Shown piece by piece: positions 38,798 to 45,084 of a DNA stretch of 64,000 nt. The notes beneath the pieces were generated by a model. It was given only the letters and a program-made list of their open reading frames with translations. It had not been told where the DNA came from and ran no database searches. The stretch is from the NCBI GenBank assembly GCA_022414725.1, contig CM039465.1, positions 46,416,019 through 46,480,018 on the forward strand, read 5' to 3'. Numbering within the stretch: position 1 is the stretch's first letter; each line of letters opens with the position of its first letter. Source of the DNA: Microglena sp. YARC (taxonomy: Eukaryota > Chlorophyta > Chlorophyceae > Chlamydomonadales > Chlamydomonadaceae). The position numbers and the translations under genes are program-made.

Positions 38798-41423
38798 AGG
38801 TGGGTGGTCGGAGGTAAAAAACAATTTCCGAGCATGCGGTCTGCAAAGTTTATTCTTGCCCCCCCCTCGGCTAAATTCCTATAAAAAAAGTACTAAACAT
38901 AAAATCACTATATTAATCGTTCAACGCGCACATACCACATAAATAGTTTTAGAACCCAACAGTTCCTCAAGGTGATTTACTCACGCAGTTAATCCTGCTG
39001 AGCTGGGTGCATAGTTATATATGTATATATTATTGTACCACTTATTGTGCTACGTTAGTAGATCAAGGTGATTCACTTACGCAGTTAATCCAGCTGAGCT
39101 GAGTCTCTCATTGTAATTGACAGACAGAGGGACAAAGGATCCGTCGCCAGTGGCACCACTATCAGCGCATGCCGTTACCATCATAACCTGAGGTGGTTTG
39201 GTTTGGTTGGGTGTTTGGTTTGGTTGGTTTGGTTTGGTTTGGTTGGGCAGACAGAGGGACGAAGGAGCCGTCTCTTTGGCACCACTATCAGCGCATGCCA
39301 TTACCATCATAACCTGAGTTGGTTTGGTTTGGTTTGGTTTGGTTAGGTTTGGTTTGGTTTGGGCGGACAGAGGGGCGAGGAGCCGTCTCCAGTGGCACCA
39401 CTATCAGCTACTGTATTACTATACTGTACTACTATATTACTACTACCATCAGGGCATGCCGTTACCATCATAACCTGAGTTGGTTTGGTTTGGTTAGGTT
39501 TGGTTTGGTTTGGGCGGACATAGGGACGAGGAGTCGTCTCCAGTGGCACCGCTATCAGCGCATGCCGTTACTATCATAACCTGAGGTGATTTGGTTTGGA
39601 TGAATTGGATTTGGTTTGTTTGGTCGGGTTGGGTTGGGCGTTTGGTTGGGTTTGTTTGGTCGGGTGAGTTGGGTTGGGTTGGGTTGGGATGGGATGGGTT
39701 GGGTCGGGTCGGGTCGGGTCGGGTCGGGTCGGGTCGGGTCGGGTCGGGTCGGGTCGGGTCGGGTCGGGTCGGGTCGGGTCGGGTCGGTCGGGTCGGGTCG
39801 GGTCGGGTCGGGTTGGGTCGGGTTGGGGTTGGGTTGGGTTGGGTTGGGTTTTAGTTTAGTTTGGTTTGGTTTGGTTAGGTTGGGCGGACAGAGGGATGAA
39901 GGAGCCGTCTCAAGTGGCACCACTGTGAGTACATGCAGTTACCATCATACCCTGAGGTAGGGTAGGATTTTGTTGGGTTGGGTTGGTTTGGATTGGTTGG
40001 CCATCACCAAAAAAGGGCCCCAGCAGGAGTCAAAACAATGTTTTGACTTGCCATGCCTGAATTATCTCAAAACATCACTGTGAATCATACCACTACAGCC
40101 CCATTCTCAGAAAACATCGATCGGCATTACTTCAAATTCGGAGGCCTGGGCTCTTTCTTGCCCCAGGGTCATTTCATAACACAGAGACACACCCCTACTT
40201 AACTATGCAATATATAAGGTACAGCACTAGCTGTACCACCTACCGTCTCTCTAGAAGTGGCCATGATGATGAAGTGCCCAAGGGTCGTCTTATAAGGCAC
40301 CCTCGCTTAACTATGCGGCATCTACTGTAAAGCTTTAGCTGTACCACCTACCGTCTCTCTAGAAGTGGCCATGATGATGAAGTGCCCAAGGGTCGTCTTA
40401 TAAGGCACCCTTGCTTAACTATGCGGCATCTACTGTAAAGCTTTAGATGCACCACCTACCGTCTCTCTAGAAGTGGCCATGATGATGAAGTGCCCAAGGG
40501 TCGTCTTATTAGGCACCCTCGCTTAACTATGCGGCATCTACTGTAAAGCTTTAGCTGTACCACCTACCGTCTCTCTAGAAGTGGCCATGATGATGAAGTG
40601 TTCAAGGGTCGTCTTATAAGGCACCCTCGCTTAACTATGCGGCATCTACTGTAAAGCTGTAGAGGCACCACCTACCATCTCTCTAGAAGTGGCCATGATG
40701 ATGAAGTGCCCAAGGGTCGTCTTATAAGGCACCCTCGCTTAACTATGCGGCATCTACTGTAAAGCTGTAGAGGCACCACCTACCATCTCTCTAGAAGTGG
40801 CCATGATGATGAAGTGCCCAAGGGTCGTCTTATAAGGCACCCTCGCTTAACCATGCGGCATCTACTGTAAAGCTTTAAATGCACCACCTACCGTCTCTCT
40901 AGAAGTGGCCATGATGATGAAGTGCCCAAGGGTCGTCTTATTAGGCACCCTCGCTTAACTATGCAACATCTACTGTACTGCGCTAGCTATACGATGTACA
41001 GTCTCTCCAGAAGTGCCCAAGGGTCATCGTATAAAGCACCCTCACTTAACTATGCAACATCTACTGCACTGCGCTAGCTTTACGATGTACAGTCTCTCCA
41101 GAAGTGCCCAAGGTGTTGCAGCAGTCTAAAGACTGGGGAGAATGAGTAGAGGCTACTTCATGTTACAATTGATTATTTCAGTCCAGAGCCCACAAGGGGG
41201 CTGACTTAGAAGGGTAGCTACTTGGGCAGTACAGGGGTCCTGCCCCTTAGCAGTACACACACACCTAGTCGTGCTCCAATATAAGGGTCATCTTATAAAG
41301 CACCTTGACTTAACTATGCGGCATCTACTGTACTGCTAAAGCTGTTCAACCTACCGTGTCTCCAGAAGTGGCCATGATGGACGCATTAGCCTGACGCCCA
41401 ATCTCGCCAGTCTCCAGCCTCAT
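15814..41423 (-). CDS. PNP: polynucleotide phosphorylase (organellar PNPase), 12 exons, N terminus missing
   Basis: PNPase is a 3'-5' exoribonuclease that phosphorolyses RNA to nucleoside diphosphates, and can also add tails. In algae and plants it works in plastids or mitochondria on RNA decay and 3'-end maturation. Twelve minus-strand exons join in consistent phase to 771 codons. In order they give RNase PH domain 1, the helical linker, RNase PH domain 2, KH, S1 and an RG-rich tail. Both acidic residues of the second core (GTED and GDMD, equivalent to E. coli Asp486 and Asp492) and the phosphate-binding SNGSSS are present. The upstream exon or exons encoding the start and any transit peptide were not found, so the compartment is inferred. 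About 91% of the span is intron, packed with tandem copies of exon edges. Wording such as [15 protein letters not shown] is closest in style to plant chloroplast PNPase. Confidence 0.93.
16875..16975. repeat. palindrome-rich 'catatgatatcat' element, copy 2 (inverted)
   Basis: The reverse complement matches the core at 11570-11640 ('tataaatggtaactttggcc', 'gactgccggcatcatatgat'). Confidence 0.65.
17203..17525. repeat. 48-49-bp minisatellite
   Basis: Nearly seven tandem units of 'gagagacgttcaagcactac' plus 'atcatgcaccaaaccaacac' plus 'accctgaa'. Stray single units occur at about 16995, 18100 and 18305, beside exon-edge copies. The intron array apparently grew from a unit that once included the exon edge. 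Frames open on both strands are repeat artefacts. Confidence 0.9.
17527..17735 (-). mobile_element. tRNA-derived SINE, minus orientation
   Basis: On the minus strand there is a tRNA-like head (TAGTGGTAGACC near 17713-17702, a B-box variant GGTTGGACTCC near 17675-17665). A body containing 'cgatggtagcttgtccag' follows, and the family end 'ccccaccaggcgttatcatta' is at 17547-17527. Confidence 0.8.
18345..18547 (-). CDS. PNP: PNPase exon 11: KH domain
   Basis: The acceptor CTGTAG precedes 18547 and the donor GTAAGG follows 18345. Translation gives [20 protein letters not shown], then [20 protein letters not shown], then [17 protein letters not shown]. The GMGG loop inside V-V-G-M-G-G-K-T-I is the KH GxxG motif that binds single-stranded RNA. 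It sits, as in all PNPases, between the second RNase PH core and S1. Confidence 0.93.
18548..20053 (-). repeat. PNPase intron 10: edge copies, G-rich and 57-bp arrays
   Basis: Two copies of the exon 11 5' edge (about 18680-18735 and 18955-19015) are embedded in 'gggatggtttgggatggttt' repeats. Two copies of the exon 10 3' edge (about 19739-19797 and 19867-19916, RILRMP plus donor) lie on the other side. A SINE-end relic ('ccccttaactccccgcccct') is at about 19999-20030. Confidence 0.85.
19112..19740. repeat. ~57-bp minisatellite
   Basis: About eleven tandem units of 'ccctggactgcaacatacc' plus 'cctgggctgtaacatgacat' plus 'acatccacacatccat' fill this part. Two or three more units flank the exon-edge copies up to 19975. 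The period is divisible by three, so the Met-Leu-Gln-rich ORFs on the minus strand are artefacts. Confidence 0.92.
20054..20200 (-). CDS. PNP: PNPase exon 10: end of RNase PH core 2
   Basis: Acceptor CCTGCAG precedes 20200 and the donor GTGCGT follows 20054. Forty-nine codons: [48 protein letters not shown]. This is the strongly conserved PNPase segment that leads into the KH domain (compare the 'ALxQAKxGRxHIL' family pattern). Confidence 0.94.
20201..22090 (-). repeat. PNPase intron 9: (TTGGG)n arrays and edge copies
   Basis: Two copies of the exon 10 5' edge lie at about 20513-20563 and 20814-20866, and one internal copy of the exon 9 3' part at about 21935-22012. Between them are long GGGTT arrays and degenerate 'gggttgggctgggtc' repeats (20565-20640, 20868-21000, 21104-21205 almost pure), plus poly-G at about 20417-20438 and (CA)n near 22018-22060. 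Confidence 0.9.
20868..21205 (+). repeat. (GGGTT)n array with G-quadruplex potential
   Basis: Dozens of GGGTT units run on the plus strand, the template strand of the gene, broken by a short degenerate part at 21001-21100. Runs of GGG every five bases match the consensus for intramolecular G-quadruplexes. Confidence 0.92.
22091..22263 (-). CDS. PNP: PNPase exon 9: RNase PH core 2, catalytic aspartates
   Basis: Acceptor CCCACAG precedes 22263 and the donor GTGCGG follows 22091. With one base from exon 8 it reads [20 protein letters not shown], then [20 protein letters not shown], then [17 protein letters not shown] and GDMD hold the two aspartates that coordinate the metal and catalyse phosphorolysis in bacterial PNPase. 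Confidence 0.95.
22264..25796 (-). repeat. PNPase intron 8: eleven exon 9 5'-edge copies, then ten exon 8 3'-edge copies
   Basis: From 22335 to 24500 the exon 9 start (acceptor plus [15 protein letters not shown]) recurs about eleven times: near 22335, 22470, 23060, 23235, 23450, 23635, 23805, 23975, 24148, 24320 and 24430. These are separated by 'ggatgggtgggtggttgtaa' repeats. From about 24585 to 25300 the end of exon 8 (GGCxALMDAG plus donor) recurs about seven times, linked by (CA)n. Three longer copies follow at about 25283-25400, 25468-25566 and 25634-25730. The two groups do not interleave. Confidence 0.93.
25797..26124 (-). CDS. PNP: PNPase exon 8: RNase PH core 2, phosphate-binding region
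   Basis: Acceptor CACCCAG precedes 26124 and the donor GTGGGT follows 25797. Translation: [20 protein letters not shown], then [20 protein letters not shown], then [20 protein letters not shown], then [20 protein letters not shown], then [15 protein letters not shown]-x-x-VGE-x-GR, RRE-x-GHG and SNGSSS-MA are hallmark PNPase motifs; the serines bind phosphate. This is the longest exon (328 nt). Confidence 0.96.
26125..28153 (-). repeat. PNPase intron 7: seven exon 8 5'-edge copies and (GGTGT)n
   Basis: Copies of the exon 8 start ([10 protein letters not shown] plus up to 20 further codons) lie near 26228, 26450, 26605, 26750, 26905, 27143 and 27322. Degenerate 'ggtgtggtgggtgtgg' repeats separate them and alone fill 27403-28135. 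No copy of the exon 7 3' edge was seen in this intron. Confidence 0.93.
28154..28279 (-). CDS. PNP: PNPase exon 7: start of RNase PH core 2
   Basis: Acceptor CTGTAG precedes 28279 and the donor GTAAGG follows 28154. Forty-two codons: [43 protein letters not shown]-x-DGR...IRPI and [12 protein letters not shown] open the second core and include the arginine-rich phosphate site. Confidence 0.95.
28280..30478 (-). repeat. PNPase intron 6: edge copies, poly-G, 20-bp minisatellite
   Basis: Four copies of the exon 7 5' edge (about 28418, 28578, 28708, 28888; 'caatcgatgtgctttcc') lie among 'ggtggtggtg' and poly-G (28321-28356). Four copies of the exon 6 3' edge (about 29874, 30029, 30198, 30329; 'cgaagtgcagaggaggcaac') lie among (CAA)-rich repeats at the other end. 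Confidence 0.9.
29088..29740. repeat. ~20-bp minisatellite 'aatattccaaaacattgaat'
   Basis: About 32 imperfect tandem units, with 'cagtaact' and 'cattgaat' variants. AT-rich, no coding capacity. Confidence 0.92.
30479..30659 (-). CDS. PNP: PNPase exon 6: helical linker domain, second half
   Basis: Acceptor CATGCAG precedes 30659 and the donor GTACGA follows 30479. After one base completing a serine codon it reads [20 protein letters not shown], then [20 protein letters not shown], then [18 protein letters not shown]. This is the variable helical linker that ends with the conserved F-K-x-V-x-x-x-x-x-R stretch before core 2. Confidence 0.88.
30660..31811 (-). repeat. PNPase intron 5: seven exon 5 3'-edge copies, one exon 6 edge copy
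   Basis: An exon 6 5'-edge copy at about 30820-30902 sits among (GT)n. From about 31000 to 31811 seven ~115-bp units each contain the exon 5 end (KLEEKVEKL ... QLTAVY plus donor GTAGG), linked by 'caccaccgctgccaccacca' trinucleotide sequence. Confidence 0.92.
31812..31987 (-). CDS. PNP: PNPase exon 5: helical linker domain, first half
   Basis: Acceptor ATCGCAG precedes 31987 and the donor GTAGGC follows 31812. Translation: [58 protein letters not shown]. It continues directly from DEQ of exon 4, matching the PNPase pattern E-x-M-x-x-A-I-x-x-G. Confidence 0.93.
31988..34324 (-). repeat. PNPase intron 4: ten exon 5 5'-edge copies and ~17 exon 4 3'-edge copies
   Basis: Copies of the exon 5 start ('gccaccagcatctgcgatac', acceptor included) lie near 32098, 32360, 32441, 32606, 32710, 32800, 32882, 32970, 33178 and 33338. 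Between them are (AAT)n and (ACT)n tracts. A possible SINE relic lies at 32180-32330. From 33440 to 34320 a ~40-bp unit carries the exon 4 end (GACGAGCAG plus donor). Roughly half of the units keep CAGGT and the rest read CAGAT. Confidence 0.92.
34325..34521 (-). CDS. PNP: PNPase exon 4: RNase PH core 1, second part
   Basis: Acceptor CTCACAG precedes 34521 and the donor GTAAAT follows 34325. With one base from exon 3 it reads [20 protein letters not shown], then [20 protein letters not shown], then [24 protein letters not shown]-x-x-x-VA-x-V-x-VG, NPT and the L-x-x-A-G-T-x-x-A-x-x-M-x-E pattern are canonical PNPase core 1. Confidence 0.95.
34522..35590 (-). repeat. PNPase intron 3: exon-edge copies and (GGTGT)n
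   Basis: Three copies of the exon 4 5' edge (a long one at about 34566-34672, short ones at 34712-34735 and 34803-34822) lie near exon 4. One copy of the exon 3 3' edge (AITAAAASL plus donor, 35264-35310) lies near exon 3. The middle is 'gtgtggtgtgtgggtggt' simple repeat. Confidence 0.9.
35591..35793 (-). CDS. PNP: PNPase exon 3: RNase PH core 1
   Basis: Acceptor CTTCAG precedes 35793 and the donor GTGAAT follows 35591. With two bases from exon 2 it reads [20 protein letters not shown], then [20 protein letters not shown], then [19 protein letters not shown]-x-KR-x-GR and R-L-x-DRPIRP-x-F are among the most invariant PNPase motifs. Confidence 0.96.
35794..39080 (-). repeat. PNPase intron 2: six exon 3 5'-edge copies, two exon 2 3'-edge copies
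   Basis: The exon 3 start ('gcacgcccatcgcgcttgac' and acceptor) recurs near 36003, 36332, 36612, 37150, 37573 and 37792. These copies lie within 'gagggaggtgagtgagggag' purine repeats and long poly-G (51 G at about 36048-36098). The exon 2 end ('gcagttaatcctgctgagct' type) recurs near 37852-37885 and 38961-39000. Between 37890 and 38960 there is non-coding sequence with poly-G tracts (38040-38055, 38764-38796), (CA)n and no gene. Confidence 0.92.
39081..39187 (-). CDS. PNP: PNPase exon 2: RNase PH core 1
   Basis: Acceptor CCTCAG precedes 39187 and the donor GTAAGT follows 39081. Translation: [20 protein letters not shown], then [16 protein letters not shown]. It fits V-x-V-T-A...F-x-PL-x-V-x-Y-x-E-R-x-x-A-A-G of PNPase and RNase PH. 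The last two bases join exon 3 to give AGGF. Confidence 0.93.
39188..41354 (-). repeat. PNPase intron 1: four exon 2 5'-edge copies, GGGTC array, 108-bp exon 1 3'-edge array
   Basis: Exon 2 start copies lie near 39245, 39366, 39512 and 39884, among 'ggtttggtttggtt' and a GGGTC array (39690-39830). From 40160 to about 41110 a 108-bp unit repeats seven times, plus two short forms. Each unit carries the exon 1 end (ATCATGGCCACTTCT... plus donor GTAGG), near 40242, 40350, 40459, 40566, 40672, 40780 and 40888. The stretch 40000-40160 is not recognisable. Confidence 0.92.
41355..41423 (-). CDS. PNP: PNPase first detected exon: start of RNase PH core 1
   Basis: Acceptor CTTGCAG precedes 41423 and the donor GTAGGT follows 41355. 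Twenty-three codons: [23 protein letters not shown], matching 'ETGKxARQADGxVxxxxGDT' of PNPase. The leading Met follows an acceptor and is probably internal. The true start exon with any organelle-targeting peptide should lie upstream (higher coordinates) but was not found between 41.4 kb and the WD40 gene. Confidence 0.92.
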
Positions 41424-41990
41424 CTGCAAGGCAGAAAGGAAAGGGCGGGGGATTTGTATGCTGTGGTCACTATGTGCAGTAGCGGAGGGTTGATTGGTGG
41501 TGGTTCGGCATCTCCTGCCGCCCAATCTCAGCAGTCTCCAGCCTGCAGGACACAAAAGGGAGGGCAAGAGCTTGTATGTTGTGGTCACTAAGTGCAGCAG
41601 TGCAAGCTTGATTGGCCATGGCTCAGCATCTCATGCCGCTTAATCTTGCCAGAATCCAGCTTCATCTGTGGCACACAAAGGGGAGGGCGGGGGACGTGTG
41701 TGTTGTGGCCACTATGTGGAGCAGTGCAGGGTTTGTTGGTGGTGGCTCAGCATCCCCACACACCCAATCTTGCCAGAATCCAGCTTCATCTGTAGCACAG
41801 AAAGGGGAGGGCAGGGGACTTGTGTGTTGTGGTAACTATGTGGAGTAGTGCAGGGTTTACTTGCCATCGGCTTGCACTAGGGGATGGTTCCCAATCCCCA
41901 CCCCCACTACCTCCATTATCCCTGACACCCCACCCCCCTCCCCTCACTACAGTCTCCCACTCCAATCCCACCCCACCCCACCCCATTGAT
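41424..41990 (-). repeat. exon 1 5'-edge copies upstream of the first detected PNPase exon
   Basis: Three further copies of the exon start ('caatcttgccagaatccagc' plus 'ttcatctg' with the acceptor) lie near 41513, 41628 and 41757. Exon-edge copies with an acceptor here imply that an intron precedes this exon. Confidence 0.85.
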
Positions 41991-42359
41991 GCGCCATGCC
42001 ACGGGGCGTGAGGTTGAAGGAAACTTCCCTTCCGCTTGCACTAGGGGGAGTATTAGTGTCAGTTTATTTTGCCATAAAAGGCCCTAAAAGCTATTAAAGC
42101 TATAAAACGCTAGTAAGGCACTAAAAAGCTGTTCATGGAGGCCTACAACCATTAAGCTAATAAAAACACCACTTTCAAATTCGAAAAACAATCCCTGGTT
42201 ACCGTGGGTTTTGCTTTCGCAGACAGCTACTGCGCCTGAGCTCAGACAACCGCGCGACCGCACGTAGGAAACATGGACAAACAGATAGTCAACCATTTGT
42301 TTACTGGCAACGAAAAACCGGTGTACTACTCATGGGTCTTATGGGAAATTTCAGAACAT

Positions 42360-42850
42360 GCTAAATGTTGAAGGTGGTTGAATATGGTTATCCGGTGGTT
42401 GAATATGGCTTCGGAGGTGGTTGAATATCGTTTGTGTGGTGGTTGAATATGGTTTGCGTGGTGGTTGAATATGGTTTGCCTGTTGCTTGAATTTGGTTTT
42501 TGGGTGGTTAAATATGGTCAGCCTGGTGGTTGAATATGGTGTGTGTGGTGGTTGGATATGGTCTGCACGGTCATCCACTTGAATCTGGTTGCATGGCAAT
42601 TGAATTTACATGCTAGGCGAATTGGTTACAAGCTGGCAAGGTCTGCGGGTGGTTGAATTGGTTGCATGCTGGTATGGTTGAACCTGGTCAGCGGGGTGGT
42701 TGAATTGATTGCATGCATGGTTGAACCTGGTCTGCGGGGTGGTTGAATTGGTTGCATGCTTGTTGAACCTGGTCTGGGGGTGTTTGAATTGGTTGCATGC
42801 ATGGTTGAACCTGGTCTGCGGGGTGATTGCATGAAATTGGCTTGAATCAT
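42360..42850. repeat. tandem 'ggtggttgaatatggt' repeats
   Basis: About nine ~28-bp units lie between 42360 and 42600. A related longer unit with 'gttgcatgcatggttgaacc' runs at 42640-42850. No gene was seen in 41990-42360. Confidence 0.85.
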
Positions 42851-42899
42851 AGCTTGAATTTGAATTTGAATCTGATTAGAATTTGAATTGGCTTGAAAC

Positions 42900-43215
42900 A
42901 TAACTTTGGGGCGGAGCCCCCCCTTTCTGTATTGAACCTGCTTTGCTGCTTGCTGTGTTACCTGCCCTGATGTATTGCCTGACCTGCTGTATTGCCTGCT
43001 GTATTGCCTGCCAGCTGTATTGCCTGCCAAGCTTGACAGTCTGCATGTGCCGCATGCTTTGACATATGCCAACTTCAACCGCACCAGGCTGGGTTTGTTG
43101 GAGCCCCCAATTCTGGGGGGCAAAAGCCCCCAGGGTTACCCCGTTGTCCGTTTCACTGTCCGACCGAAAAATTGAGGCCTGACACATTAGCCAACTATCT
43201 CATAACTAACTGGCT
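42900..43215. repeat. dispersed element with GC-hairpin, copy 1
   Basis: The block at about 43095-43215 has 'gagcccccaattctgggggg', 'caaaagcccccag', 'gttaccc' and 'ttgtccgt'. It then runs through 'agccaac' and 'cataactaact' and matches 50385-50590 over about 150-200 bp. The facing CCCCC/GGGGG words can fold into a hairpin. A partial 'ggggcggagcccccc' is at 42906. An unclassified transposon-like family. Confidence 0.6.
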
Positions 43216-43289
43216 TCAGTCAGCTCCATTTCTGTTGCCACCTTTCGTTACGGTACTCGCACACTCCGCCAATTTTCAAGCATGAGCAA

Positions 43290-43505
43290 CCGCTTCTAGG
43301 CAGGACTCTTGCCTGGCTATTAGCTCGTTTCGATTGGTCTTGAGGTACACCAAATCGCTAAAATGAAGCTGGGTCGGGGTTCGATTCGCCCAACGGTCGC
43401 CCTGAGCGTTGCAGATCGTTGCCAACAGCCATGGTAGCTTGTCCAGTCGAGGTGGTAGACCGTTCTCTGCCCCCGTACGATGGGCCCCACCAGGCGTTAT
43501 CATTA
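43290..43505 (+). mobile_element. tRNA-derived SINE (diverged head)
   Basis: B box GGTTCGATTCG lies near 43377-43387. The body has 'cagccatggtagcttgtcca' and ends 'ccccaccaggcgttatcatt' at 43505, as in the other copies. The A box is unclear. Confidence 0.7.
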
Positions 43506-43548
43506 CTTTGGCCTGGCTATTGAGGCAAACCAAATGCGACCTTGTGCA

Positions 43549-43551
43549 CCC

Positions 43552-43608
<57 letters not shown>

Positions 43609-43720
43609 GTGATGGTGATGGTGATGGTGATGGTGATGGTGATGGTGATGGTGATGGTGATGGTGATGGTGATGGTGATGGTGATGGTGATGGTGGTAGT
43701 GATGGTGATGGTGATGGTGT
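43549..43720. repeat. (GAT)n to (GATGGT)n microsatellite
   Basis: About 19 ATG/GAT units become about 19 hexamers. Open frames in all phases are artefacts. Confidence 0.97.
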
Positions 43721-43839
43721 GAATTCCCACTTCAATGCTAGCCACTGACTCAGGTGAAGACAATCACCATGGAGAAAATGAAAATGAAAATACCACTGCT
43801 ACTTCCACGGAGGACTGCAGGATGGCCCCCCCAAATGGA

Positions 43840-43848
43840 ACCCCCCCC

Positions 43849-43887
<39 letters not shown>

Positions 43888-43910
43888 ACACCACGCACAC
43901 ACACCCGCCC
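43840..43910. repeat. poly-C and (CA)n microsatellite
   Basis: A short C-run is followed by CA dinucleotides. 43910-44900 is otherwise non-repetitive apart from a poly-G at 44221-44247. Open frames there show no family I recognise. Confidence 0.85.
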
Positions 43911-44919
43911 CCCGTTGTGTGGTCCTGTCAGTCTCGGCACTGCTCCGTCGAATACGTCGAAATCCCCAGGCTGGCAATCAAAATGAGACTCCGATGCAAA
44001 GACAGATGCTGAAAGTCGCGACCGTACCTCCTTACCCTCGGCGAATTTCAGGGTCAAAATGTTGGGTGGGGGGGCGGCAGCAACAATTACACCTCGACGA
44101 GCGCATCCACTCCTCAATCCAACATGCGGGCGCATAATTGACATGCTAGATCGCTGCATTGATCCTTGCGCAAGGTGCATGCGGCAGAAGGGCTGCATAG
44201 TTGCGAGTTTCTCTTTGAGGGGAGGGGGGGGGGGGGGGGGGGGGGGAATTGCAAGAACACAATACAGAGCTGTGACTTTTGTTAAATGGGGCACTGAGTC
44301 GGGATGGGGATCGAGGCAATGGAAATTCAAAGCAGCGAGGCAATTGGGTGCGCAGCGATGAGGAAAGGGGAAGTACGGGCTAAGAGGTGGAGGAGGTCGC
44401 TGATGACGACGACGCGGCGACGCCAACACGGCTGCTGCAGATAGGGCCGGATAGGGCTATAAACCCCTATTGGGGCTCTAAACCCCGAAAGCAACCTCCT
44501 CCGCGGCTCCTCAATTGCAGGTGCAGCGTTCTAGAAGCGTTCCTGTTTTACTTGTTATTTTCAGGCCGTACTGATTTCTTAATCAGTTATTTATAAGAAA
44601 GGCCTCGCTCTCGGCCCTCTGACCACCGTGCCTGGTCCTAGCACTGCTTGTACCGCCTTTGTATGTGCCAATGTTTCTCGCGGTGACAACTACTTCTGGC
44701 GGATAGCGCATGGTTCTGCTCCATTGTTCGTTCTGGTGCTGCTAATACCCCATGGGTTGATTGTATACCGGTAGCATTGGCCCAACAATGGGAAGTTTAC
44801 TTTTTGACACTACGTCACCCCCGGTTGCTAGGGGATCACTCAACACAGTAATGACGAGCCCTCCTACGTCTGTGTGTTACCAATTCAAACAAGAGGGCCT
44901 TTATATTGTGTTTTACAGC

Positions 44920-44924
44920 AAAAA
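44920..44924 (-). terminator. Pol III TTTTT terminator of the permuted tRNA
   Basis: Five T residues on the minus strand lie seven bases after the end of the 5' half (trailer CAATGCC). This is where a precursor reading 3' half, spacer, 5' half should end. Confidence 0.8.
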
Positions 44925-44931
44925 GGCATTG

Positions 44932-45009
44932 CCCAAAGCGAGAATCATACCACTAGACCAAACTCCCGGGGTAGGGGAGTTGCGGGAATCGAACCCACGA
45001 CCTCTCGCA
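44932..45009 (-). tRNA. trnP-UGG: circularly permuted tRNA-Pro (anticodon UGG)
   Basis: On the minus strand the 3' half comes first (45009-44974). It gives U38, GCGAG, AGGUC, GUGGG-TTCGATT-CCCGC, AACTCCC and discriminator C. A 6-base spacer TACCCC follows. Then comes the 5' half (44967-44932): GGGAGTT, TG, a D arm with AGTGGTA, T26, CTCGC and TTTGGG. Joined at 37/38 they give a 72-nt canonical tRNA. The acceptor pairs 7/7 (GGGAGTT/AACTCCC), the anticodon stem 5/5 (CTCGC/GCGAG) and the T stem 5/5 with one G-U. T8, A14, G18G19, A21 and T33 are present. The U13/U22 mismatch is, as I recall, seen in other tRNA-Pro. The anticodon is UGG at 34-36. Box A (TGGTCTAGTGG) and box B (GGTTCGATTCC) are intact but in swapped order. 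Neither half has a local partner for its anticodon strand, so an ordinary tRNA is excluded. CCA is not encoded. Confidence 0.93.
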
Positions 45010-45030
45010 TCTTTCTATGACACAGTTATC

Positions 45031-45046
45031 AGAATTAATACTAAAT
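45031..45046 (-). promoter_or_regulatory. AT-rich, TATA-like upstream element of the permuted tRNA
   Basis: Minus-strand 'tttagtattaattc' lies about 25-35 bases before the 3' half. Permuted tRNA genes of red algae have upstream TATA-like boxes. This one is only suggestive. Confidence 0.35.
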
Positions 45047-45084
45047 TGAGTATGTTGCTAAGACTTCAAATTTTCCCCCATTTT

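Noticed and set aside
43764..44429. Minus-strand ORF with FAEGKEVRSRLSASVFASES as a missing 5' PNPase exon
   Set aside because: It does not resemble the expected PNPase N terminus, has no donor or acceptor in the right phase, and much of the frame is (CA)n and poly-G.
44881..45030. Two ordinary tRNA fragments lying tail to head
   Set aside because: Both would have to be cut exactly at 37/38, and their stems pair perfectly only with each other; a single permuted gene explains this better.
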